Below, piece by piece: positions 17,199 to 24,361 of a stretch of DNA of 34,566 nucleotides (its first letter is position 1; every line of letters starts with the position of its first letter). The stretch comes from an uncultured Gammaproteobacteria bacterium. Lineage in GTDB: Bacteria; Pseudomonadota; Gammaproteobacteria; Pseudomonadales; Ketobacteraceae. Position numbers and translations under genes: made by a program. Under the pieces are notes generated by a model, which saw only the letters and a program-made list of their open reading frames with translations, was not told the origin of the DNA and did no database searches. The stretch lies in the NCBI GenBank assembly GCA_913063125.1, contig CAJXZM010000056.1, positions 1-34,566 on the forward strand, in the 5' to 3' direction.

Positions 17199-17275
17199 AT
17201 CTACCTCATTAATAGGGTTGGATTAAGGTTAAGATTAAATCTTCAATAAAAAGACATTGTCATCACAAAGAAAAC

Positions 17276-19048
17276 CTAATTTATGGCGTCCAACATAAAT
17301 AATTCTGCATTATCGGCAACCATTTTGGTTCTAGTTTCGATTTTTTTAGATTTCTCTGTGCCAAACTGATTTCTTGCAACGTGTAAAGGTGATATTTTCA
17401 CTTCTAACGCATCCAATGTAGTCACCCCCAATGTCGCCAGGCGGATACCATCATCCCACAAATCATCAAAGGCCTTTCGTTCCTGCTGAGCAAATTTAAT
17501 CTCATTTGAGCCATGCCCTTGCGCAATCATTTTCTCTGACAAGCGGTCATTAACAAATATTTCATTCACCAGGTGACGCCCTGAGTAGCCAAAGTTACAT
17601 TTTGAACAACCCGCATCACGATTCACTACAGGAACCGTCACGTCCGGCATAGTTAATAGCTCGACGTCACCATAAACCGCCCGCAGCTCGGCATCAGCAA
17701 TCACTGTTTTTTTTGTGGAACAGTGAGGGCAAACTCGGTTAACCAACCGCTGTGCCGTTACCGCAAGCAAGTTTTCTGCAATAAGCGCTCTATCCATACC
17801 AAGATTCACCAAACGATTGATTGCTCCGTGTGCATCGTTAGTATGTAAGGTGGTTAATACGAGGTGCCCTGTCATTGACGCTCTTAACGCTAGCTCTGCG
17901 GTTTCTGCATCTCTAATTTCTCCAACCATAATCACATCAGGGTCATGTCGCAACAATGACTTCAATGCCGTTGAAAAACCCATGTGTTGGGATACTTCTA
18001 AGGACGTAATACCATCCAACTGATCCTCGACAGGATCTTCTATGGTATAAATTGATTTTTCAGGAAACTGATCACGAATATCACGGAGTAGTGACTTTAA
18101 GGTTGTAGACTTACCACTACCGGTAGGACCGGTAACAACAATCAGCCCGTTGGAACGACGGCCGATAGATTTTAATATTCCTACATGCTCTGATGACAAA
18201 CCCAATTGGGTCATACGGCTAATAGCACGAGAATTATTCAAAATACGAATCGTTATTTTGGGCTTTATTTCAGTAAACACTTTTACTGGTGCCATTTCTA
18301 AACGCATACTGACGTGTTTATGGGCTGCCTGATACACCAAGTATCCACTGACCGGCTCCAAATAATTATTCTGCTTATTCACCCGCTCCATAAGATTGTT
18401 AGCAACCAATCGATAACGATCTATCGATATGGTTTGAATATCAGGGATATTCGATAACTGACAGCGCCCATCAATGCGTAATTTGATGACCCCACCATGG
18501 GATTCAGGGTTAATGTGAATATCACTGGCTTTTCGGGTAATAGCTTCGTTCAGTAAGTTATCGACAAATTCCTTGGCCCATAACCCATTGCTATCCACCG
18601 AAGTCGTAATATCATAATTGGCCCGCAAGACATCATCTGATTCAAAATCAGACATTGCCAAAACTCCCAACTTATCAAAGTACAGATGGTCTTTGGCATC
18701 TTTTTTACGCCGTATTAGCGGCTCAATTTGATCTCTATCATAGGGGTTGGTAACGTACAAAATACTGTCAGAGATCAACCAAGGGCACTTATCATGAGTG
18801 CTTCGAATTAACTCTCCAGTATAATTTTCATCGACCTCATAGAGGTCGCAATGGTAGATCTCTGATAATGCACTGGCCAACAATACATCATCAAGGCCCT
18901 GCTCTAGCAACCTAGGTACAATGGCTTCCAAACAATCAGGAGTCGATATATTACGAGCAACTTTTTCACTAAGCGCCTCAATTTGAACCAACACAGAAAT
19001 GATTTTCTCAAACTGTATATCTAACCTTGATCGTTTTTCCACAGCCAT
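17276..19048 (-). CDS. PilQ/GspE-type pilus assembly ATPase
   Basis: A 590-residue secretion ATPase that powers pilus extension. Walker A is GPTGSGKS (307-314); the following Walker B/Asp-box region is DPDVIMVGEIRDAETAELAL (from 369), and the His-box reads TGHLVLTTLHTNDA (394-407). A tetracysteine zinc motif (C440, C443, C481, C484) marks it as a GspE/PilB-class extension ATPase, not PilT. The N-terminal region (about 1-160) is a GspE-II-like or other adapter domain. R64 PilQ is about 510-520 residues, so this one is somewhat longer. It is followed by the major prepilin. No PilT-like retraction ATPase is in the window. Confidence 0.92.
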   Translation of the reverse strand: MAVEKRSRLDIQFEKIISVLVQIEALSEKVARNISTPDCLEAIVPRLLEQGLDDVLLASALSEIYHCDLYEVDENYTGELIRSTHDKCPWLISDSILYVTNPYDRDQIEPLIRRKKDAKDHLYFDKLGVLAMSDFESDDVLRANYDITTSVDSNGLWAKEFVDNLLNEAITRKASDIHINPESHGGVIKLRIDGRCQLSNIPDIQTISIDRYRLVANNLMERVNKQNNYLEPVSGYLVYQAAHKHVSMRLEMAPVKVFTEIKPKITIRILNNSRAISRMTQLGLSSEHVGILKSIGRRSNGLIVVTGPTGSGKSTTLKSLLRDIRDQFPEKSIYTIEDPVEDQLDGITSLEVSQHMGFSTALKSLLRHDPDVIMVGEIRDAETAELALRASMTGHLVLTTLHTNDAHGAINRLVNLGMDRALIAENLLAVTAQRLVNRVCPHCSTKKTVIADAELRAVYGDVELLTMPDVTVPVVNRDAGCSKCNFGYSGRHLVNEIFVNDRLSEKMIAQGHGSNEIKFAQQERKAFDDLWDDGIRLATLGVTTLDALEVKISPLHVARNQFGTEKSKKIETRTKMVADNAELFMLDAIN

Positions 19049-19051
19049 GAT

Positions 19052-19549
19052 TTACCACCCAATCGTCGCGAGATAAATCATGCCATTCTTTTCAAGCTTT
19101 GCGCCAGAGGCTACGTCCAACGATAATAATTTATAGCCACCCGGTAACAACATGCCAACATGAGCGACTACTTGCCCCGCACTCGTCTCAAAGAGTGCAT
19201 TTCGCCCTACCATTTTTTTCAATTTAGGCACAGATACTTGTAGCAGCTCTTGAGATGATATTGGCGCCGCTACCACCTGCCCCTTAGATTCATTACTTTG
19301 CATTCCATACATGCCAGAAAAATCACTAGGAACAGCACCTCCGGATGCCTTTAAATCTTGATACGCCTTCGCAACCCTAGCGCGCTGTTCCAATAATTTA
19401 GCTTGATACTCTAACTTTTGAAGTTCGCGGGCTCGCGATGCTTCTTGCTCTAATATCTTTACACCATCAATAGATTCTGCATGGAGATTGCTTGCCAACA
19501 ACAAGGCTGACCCTACTATGCAGATTTTTATTCGTTGAATATTGCTCAT
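19052..19549 (-). CDS. PilP-like periplasmic pilus-assembly protein
   Basis: A 165-residue protein with a signal sequence ending LLLASNLHA|ES, then a charged coiled-coil (about 30-60), a linker and a C-terminal beta-rich domain with SVPKLKKMVGRNALFETS and GGYKLLSLDV, similar to the pattern of R64-type PilP. I chose the ATG at 19549 with a GAGAG site 6 bases upstream; a GTG seven codons earlier would add residues MKYREQG and is less likely. It lies 3 bases before the ATPase gene. PilP-type proteins link the inner-membrane machinery to the secretin; this role is inferred from size, signal and position. Confidence 0.72.
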   Translation of the reverse strand: MSNIQRIKICIVGSALLLASNLHAESIDGVKILEQEASRARELQKLEYQAKLLEQRARVAKAYQDLKASGGAVPSDFSGMYGMQSNESKGQVVAAPISSQELLQVSVPKLKKMVGRNALFETSAGQVVAHVGMLLPGGYKLLSLDVASGAKLEKNGMIYLATIGW

Positions 19550-19610
19550 ACCTTGCTCTCTATATTTCACTAAATTTCACTAACGTTACCGGGTCGCCAT
19601 AAAACCCAGG

Positions 19611-20081
19611 CTACTGCTGCCCACCTAACACAGAAAAAGTTACTTGCGCTGTTCCCCCTCCCAACGTAAGCTCATGAAGATATGTTGGAACGGTCTGTTG
19701 AAAAGCGTTAATGGCAACCAGGACAGCTCCCGTATCACCACTTAAGGTGCCATCCCAAGACGACAACGGCCCTTTGTAGAACCCCCCCCCCGCGACAGAA
19801 CCTCGCTGGATATCCACGCCAAATTCATCAGCAATGGCTTTAACATAATCCCACTGCGATCTAACAGGAGGTAGCTCTTCCATTTGACCTAAACGTTCAG
19901 CCATTGAGTTAAACTGCTGAATGTCGCTTTCGAGTACCGCAACATTCTCCATCGATGCCTGGTGCAAACGGACATTTTGACGCTGATACACTTTATGACT
20001 AACCAACGCCAAGACAACGGCCACAATAACCCATTGCGCCACGCCCCACGTTTTCCAGAAATTTTTCAGATCTAATGTCAT
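19611..20081 (-). CDS. PilO/GspM-like alignment protein with a poly-G tract
   Basis: A 156-residue inner-membrane protein: a short cytoplasmic start, one membrane helix (about 15-28), a coiled-coil (about 40-65) and a small periplasmic domain, the pattern of PilO or GspM alignment subunits. I chose the ATG at 20081: it overlaps the previous stop (ATGA) and has GGGG 7 bases upstream. An ATG 33 bases earlier is less likely. Codons 97-100 (Ala-Gly-Gly-Gly) contain a 10-base G run. One base less leads to a TAA within about 14 codons and one base more to a TGA within about 20 codons, so the protein would be truncated after the coiled-coil. Confidence 0.7.
   Translation of the reverse strand: MTLDLKNFWKTWGVAQWVIVAVVLALVSHKVYQRQNVRLHQASMENVAVLESDIQQFNSMAERLGQMEELPPVRSQWDYVKAIADEFGVDIQRGSVAGGGFYKGPLSSWDGTLSGDTGAVLVAINAFQQTVPTYLHELTLGGGTAQVTFSVLGGQQ
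19782..19791 (-). repeat. G10 homopolymer inside the PilO-like gene
   Basis: Ten consecutive C on the plus strand (G on the coding strand) in the periplasmic domain of the PilO-like gene. The frame is open at the present length, but either one-base change leads to an early stop. It lies in the same operon as the 11- and 13-base tracts, 5.6 kb away. Confidence 0.95.
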
Positions 20082-20968
20082 TTTTCTACCCCGATTGAAA
20101 AACTCACTGCCCATTTACCGGTATCCTGTGGTAAATACCGAGTAGTAAGCCATTGCATCTGGATTTTGGGGTCTGCCCCATTGTCAGGAACAATAAACGA
20201 GAGTGCTTGCTGATCAAACCTCTGAGGCTTAGCGGTCACCAGTCGGCGCTCATAAGCCCAGAGTTCAGCAATTTTTTCTATCTTTTGGTGATCATTAGGT
20301 ACATCAGTAATTCGTGACGTTTTTAATCCGTCCAACCCTGTTCGTAAATAATCGCGCATCGCAGATTTGTCCAACACTTCCTGGTGTTCATATTTGTAAT
20401 ATTGTAACAACGAGAAATCTGTAAGCACCGCCAAAATTGCAACAAGTACCACGACAGATGCTGCGCTTGACCACGCTCTACGCACCTTCATTTTTCGCTC
20501 TACCTGAAGCTCCTCAGCCATTTTTGCTTCATGGGCTGGCAACGTAAGCGAGTCTACACTTGGTGCAATTACCGCTGCCTCATCTAAATTAAATCCAGCA
20601 TCTGCTGCAAAAAAACCTGCTTCATAATCGCCAGAAAACTCTGCTCGACCAAGATCACAATGAATATAAAAACCATCCATTGGTGATGCCTGTACAACCT
20701 GTAACGATTTACGAAATGAAATAACGCCGCTATTCAACAGCGTTTGCCACAGGCCATAAATAGCAATACCGGGGTAAGTTTCTCGTATATTCTCTATATC
20801 GGTTTCATTAACATGAATAGCTGGCGTCTGGTTTTCCGCGGCCTGTAGCTCAACGTACATATGCTGTTCACTAAGAGGCACTGGCCCCACCATATCAGGC
20901 ATAAGAACAACATCGACATTATCAATAGTGACAATTCGATTCACATAATCCGCAAAAAACTCAGACAT
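20078..20968 (-). CDS. BfpC/PilO-like bitopic pilus-assembly protein
   Basis: A 296-residue protein with a cytoplasmic N-terminal domain (about 1-160), one membrane helix (about 166-187, SSAASVVVLVAILAVLTDFS) and a periplasmic C-terminal part. This arrangement resembles BfpC/TcpD or R64 PilO: a cytoplasmic fold related to PilM/EpsL, a membrane helix and a periplasmic domain that recruits the ATPase. The ATG lies 3 bases after the secretin stop, and its stop overlaps the next start. I could not recognise individual motifs, so the call rests on topology and gene order. Confidence 0.65.
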   Translation of the reverse strand: MSEFFADYVNRIVTIDNVDVVLMPDMVGPVPLSEQHMYVELQAAENQTPAIHVNETDIENIRETYPGIAIYGLWQTLLNSGVISFRKSLQVVQASPMDGFYIHCDLGRAEFSGDYEAGFFAADAGFNLDEAAVIAPSVDSLTLPAHEAKMAEELQVERKMKVRRAWSSAASVVVLVAILAVLTDFSLLQYYKYEHQEVLDKSAMRDYLRTGLDGLKTSRITDVPNDHQKIEKIAELWAYERRLVTAKPQRFDQQALSFIVPDNGADPKIQMQWLTTRYLPQDTGKWAVSFSIGVEK

Positions 20969-20971
20969 CAG

Positions 20972-22483
20972 TTATATCTCATCAATAATGGTTGGAGTAA
21001 CCGTCAACACAAGCTCTCGACGTTCCAAAACATTACTTTCACTTTCAAACAATGGATTAACCAACATGCCGGTGATTTTTTCACGCCATGGTAATTCTTG
21101 TAATTTTTTTGCAATTGAGCGCCTAATAAAACCACCCAGCTGTATCGCCTGACCACTTTTCACAATGACCTGGGTGGACATGTCATGGAGAGCAAGATTG
21201 GGGATTTTTATATCCCCGATAAGAAAGTCTCCTGTTTTGGAGCTTACAACAGGCCATATATCAAGAAGAACTCGGTCATCATCTAATATCCGAGGCACCA
21301 CTGCCAACGTTACCCCCACACGAACAGACTCAACTTCAAACGATAAAACATCCGCTGAGTTTAACGCTGAGTTTAACGATGTTTCTCTTTCGACCTTACC
21401 CACATATGACAATTCCTCACCGGTAGATATGTAAGCATAAACGCCATTTCTCGCGGTTATATTTGGTTGGTTAAGAAGCTCAACCTCACCGAATTGATTT
21501 AGAAAGTTCATCATAAAGGATGCATTTACTTTAGATCCTCCGTAGGTGGTTCCTGTAGTCATTGGTAACGTATCCGTAAACACAGAGCCGCTATTTGAGT
21601 TAAATACGATATCCAAGGGGTTTCCATCAACAATCTTACTAAAAGACAACTCCTCCCAGTTAATTCCTGAAGCGCGGCTATCATCCAATATCACGTCAAA
21701 TGCTTGTACCGAAATATTTACTTGCCTTGAACCTTGCTTAACCGCATTTCTAACAAATTGATCAACAGCATCTATTTTTCTTGGGCTACCGCCAGCACTT
21801 ACCGTACCAATTGAGCGCAAAGACTGTACATAAGGAGCCATCTCATTTTTGTCTTCGTCGGCACCACTTGTCATAATAATTGATTTGGCACCTTCGATAA
21901 TAGTTTCCCACTCATCCACCGATGACGATGTTGTTACTGTATTTCCACCGCCACCGCCACCACTGCTATCGCTATCATCAGAGCTACCTCCTCCTCCGCC
22001 TCCTCCGATAACCTCACCTGCTTTTAGGCTAACATTTCTAGTGGATGAGAAGACTGCTAGGTTCCATTGCTTTTCAACAAACGAGGAAACCGTCACGATA
22101 TTACCGCTTAGAGCAATATCGTAACCTGTCAATGCCGATATATATTCCAAATAATCTTCTAGCGGCATTCTATTGGCATAAATACTAATTTCTTTCAATA
22201 AATCAACATTCGTATCTGCCGGCATGATGTTAAGCGATGGTAACTGCTCTCTTAACGCATCGATTAATGTCGTAGTACCAACATACGAAATTTTTGCTTT
22301 AAGGCTTTCTTCTTCAGGTGTCACCTCTCGCATATACGTTGCAGCACTTTCAGCAACAATGGATCGCTGCTGCTTTTGTAACGGCGCATATTTCAACTCT
22401 TGCGTATGCGGTTTTATCGCACACCCACCAATCAATGTACTCACAGCCAAACTAGCCAACAGTGGTTTCAACATAATTCTCAT
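20972..22483 (-). CDS. Pilus secretin (PilN-type lipoprotein)
   Basis: A 503-residue outer-membrane secretin. The N-terminal lipoprotein signal ends STLIGGC with Cys at 21, as in R64 PilN and BfpB. An N0-like region (about 55-140) with PLEDYLEYISALTGYDIALSG is followed by a Gly/Ser/Asp-rich low-complexity loop (about 155-185) encoded by mixed glycine codons, and then the secretin domain (about 280-500) with LNQPNITARNGVYAYISTG, VGVTLAVVPRILDDDRVLLD and the closing LGGFIRRSIAKK...LPWREKITGML. The length is close to R64 PilN (about 560) but shorter. It is the outer-membrane channel for the fibre made by the downstream genes. No PilQ-like AMIN domain is present, consistent with a type IVb system. 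Confidence 0.9.
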   Translation of the reverse strand: MRIMLKPLLASLAVSTLIGGCAIKPHTQELKYAPLQKQQRSIVAESAATYMREVTPEEESLKAKISYVGTTTLIDALREQLPSLNIMPADTNVDLLKEISIYANRMPLEDYLEYISALTGYDIALSGNIVTVSSFVEKQWNLAVFSSTRNVSLKAGEVIGGGGGGGSSDDSDSSGGGGGGNTVTTSSSVDEWETIIEGAKSIIMTSGADEDKNEMAPYVQSLRSIGTVSAGGSPRKIDAVDQFVRNAVKQGSRQVNISVQAFDVILDDSRASGINWEELSFSKIVDGNPLDIVFNSNSGSVFTDTLPMTTGTTYGGSKVNASFMMNFLNQFGEVELLNQPNITARNGVYAYISTGEELSYVGKVERETSLNSALNSADVLSFEVESVRVGVTLAVVPRILDDDRVLLDIWPVVSSKTGDFLIGDIKIPNLALHDMSTQVIVKSGQAIQLGGFIRRSIAKKLQELPWREKITGMLVNPLFESESNVLERRELVLTVTPTIIDEI

Positions 22484-22502
22484 TTCTCTATAACTCCAAC
22501 TG

Positions 22503-23045
22503 TTATCGCTTGCTGATGACTAACAACGGTGAGGCTTCACCATCTGCATTGACTAATTCAAAAAAGTACTGGTGACTCATATCGATAGAATTCAATAAAT
22601 CTGACAACGCCTGCTCTCTTGCTTTTGTTGTCACATATTGAAAACGACGGTCTTTAATCTTCGGGTCTTTCACATCCACCAAAATACGCCAGCCTTCTGG
22701 CATAATGGCTGTTGCAATCTCTTCAATCGTGCCTGCTGCAATTTCTACGGCAACCGCTGCATTTTTTACGGCTAGTGGACTGATCTTATCTTCTTTACTT
22801 TGATTCGCTGTTGCGTTCGCTTGTTCTAAAATTCGATCCGCGTCCGCTTGGGCAGTTTGTACTATCTCTTCCGCAACCTGCTGTGCATTTTCTACCGCCG
22901 TTTTTGCTTCAATGAGCTGTACCTTTAGGGTTTCTAACTCTTGAGCATTTATTGCGGTATCTGCTGCTTGTACGGCCGTTGCCGTTAGCGAAGACAACGC
23001 AATCGTAAGAGCCGATGTTGCCGCGATCAAAGTATTCTGTTTCAT
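22503..23045 (-). CDS. PilL/N0-like periplasmic pilus protein
   Basis: A 180-residue exported protein. I chose the ATG at 23045 (MKQNTLIAATSALTIALSSL), which gives a signal peptide ending TATAVQA|ADT and has GGAAG 5 bases upstream; an in-frame ATG 75 bases earlier gives an implausible extra N-terminus. After the signal is an Ala/Glu-rich helix (about 30-90) and then a C-terminal domain with GWRILVDVKDPKIKDRRFQY and REQALSDLLNSIDMSHQYFF, resembling the N0/STN fold or the PilL/TcpQ module that helps a secretin. It lies 20 bases upstream of the secretin. Family assignment is tentative. Confidence 0.62.
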   Translation of the reverse strand: MKQNTLIAATSALTIALSSLTATAVQAADTAINAQELETLKVQLIEAKTAVENAQQVAEEIVQTAQADADRILEQANATANQSKEDKISPLAVKNAAVAVEIAAGTIEEIATAIMPEGWRILVDVKDPKIKDRRFQYVTTKAREQALSDLLNSIDMSHQYFFELVNADGEASPLLVISKR

Positions 23046-23197
23046 AGTTGCTTCCATTTGACGTGTGATACGCCTAATTCCTAATATCCGACTATTTGCG
23101 CAACTTTCTGCACACTTCATGATGAAATTTGGTCTTTAAACGCTCTAATACGTAAAGAGACCCAGCCCACGCAAATAAATCACGAAAAACTGCGCAA

Positions 23198-24088
23198 TTA
23201 ATTTACTGCGATTGCGCGACTTATTGCACGTTTTCTCAATAACGGCTCTTCGCCTGTTACTGTAAGTAGATTTTGTTGTCGATTTGCGGCATCGCGCTCA
23301 TTAACATAAGCCCCTACGTAGATAAAGTAAGCAGGCTTGCGCTTATTTACCCCGCGCCACTTATCATTAACGTCGGCACTTTCTAACGCATTCCACATGG
23401 CGTTCCAAGGGGAAGCATCTGGGTAACTATAAACAACCGAGTAATTAAATCGGGATTTGCTATTCGGTACATCTGCAGTAGAACGAACAACCTCGCCATC
23501 CTCATTACGTGCCAATGAGCCGGTAACAGCACCGTTTGGCCGATTCAAACTTGCAACCAATTCAGCTTCTTGCTCTTCGACATCTGGCATAACATTGTTA
23601 CTAGACACTACGTTGTCTTCGCTGACAGAAATCCGCTCAAGCTCTGCACTTGATGCGGTCGCCGCCGGGGGCTCCGCTTCTGCCATCATGGGTGACATCG
23701 CTGTCAATTGACTTAATACATTGTCAATGGCTAACACGGCTTCGCTGACTTTTAATTTCACTTGAGAGATAACATCACTTTGGTTATCTACTTCAGGTTT
23801 AACTTTATGGGGCGTGATAGCGGACACGGCATTGTTATGTCGCTGTGACACACCGTTGTCTGATGCTTTGGGAGCGCGCAAACGATGATTCTCTCGCTCT
23901 AATGCTTCTATCCGTTGCTGTAATGCATCAAACCGTTGAAGATAGCGATACTCTGGCTCCGCTTCAAATTGCCCAACACGCGATTCGCGATGTGCTGTAG
24001 GATCTGCTAATTGGGTATACCAAGTACAACCCGATAATAATGAGGTCAACGCACAAGCGCCTACAATTTTTGATGATGTTTTCAACAT
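23198..24088 (-). CDS. Coiled-coil lipoprotein at the head of the pilus operon
   Basis: A 296-residue lipoprotein from the ATG at 24088 (MLKTSSKIVGACALTSLLSG|C, Cys 21). An ATG 21 bases earlier is in frame but spoils the signal. A short coiled-coil (about 40-70, with LQQRIEALERENHRLR) is followed by a low-complexity acidic middle and a C-terminal domain (about 205-296) that resembles a SPOR or similar module: YFIYVGAYVNERDAANRQQN. As the first gene of the pilus operon it may anchor the machine to peptidoglycan or the outer membrane. I do not recognise a named family. Confidence 0.6.
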   Translation of the reverse strand: MLKTSSKIVGACALTSLLSGCTWYTQLADPTAHRESRVGQFEAEPEYRYLQRFDALQQRIEALERENHRLRAPKASDNGVSQRHNNAVSAITPHKVKPEVDNQSDVISQVKLKVSEAVLAIDNVLSQLTAMSPMMAEAEPPAATASSAELERISVSEDNVVSSNNVMPDVEEQEAELVASLNRPNGAVTGSLARNEDGEVVRSTADVPNSKSRFNYSVVYSYPDASPWNAMWNALESADVNDKWRGVNKRKPAYFIYVGAYVNERDAANRQQNLLTVTGEEPLLRKRAISRAIAVN

Positions 24089-24123
24089 AAGGCTTCCAAC
24101 CATTTCCATAATCCAACCAGTAG

Positions 24124-24162
24124 CTACGAACAGTACCTACAAACAGTACCCACGAACTGTAT
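24124..24162. repeat. Three 13-bp repeats upstream of the pilus operon
   Basis: ctacgaacagtac, ctacaaacagtac and ccacgaactgtat lie head to tail, 36-75 bases upstream of the chosen start of the first pilus gene. The first two differ by one base; the third is more diverged. Their place in the divergent control region (24089-24361) suggests an operator for the pilus operon. No known regulator motif is recognised. Confidence 0.6.
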
Positions 24163-24289
24163 TTCTCTTATAGAGACCGAAGTTGGTTAAATTTTTCTCA
24201 GAAAATGGTGAAATTAATCACAGTTTTTTACTTTCTTTCCTCATTAGTTGTTCTTTAATTGCTCTTTCACGTCAAATACGATTAAAACC

Positions 24290-24305
24290 GCACAAAATCT
24301 TGTGC
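24290..24305. promoter_or_regulatory. Dyad in the divergent control region
   Basis: gcacaa-aatc-ttgtgc is a perfect 6-bp inverted repeat, 57 bases upstream of the start of the PilJ-like gene. It could be a regulator site or the stem of a short 5' hairpin. No clear -35/-10 pair was identified around it. Confidence 0.35.
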
Positions 24306-24361
24306 CGCCACGGTCTTTTCTAAGGATATGATCAAGTACCCTGTGGGGCTCAGAGCGAACA

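Noticed and set aside
13270..24088. Type II secretion or MSHA pilus cluster
   Set aside because: No GspC/L-type or MshA-type order, and the lipoprotein secretin with the ATPase-pilin-platform order fits R64/Bfp better; not certain without profiles.
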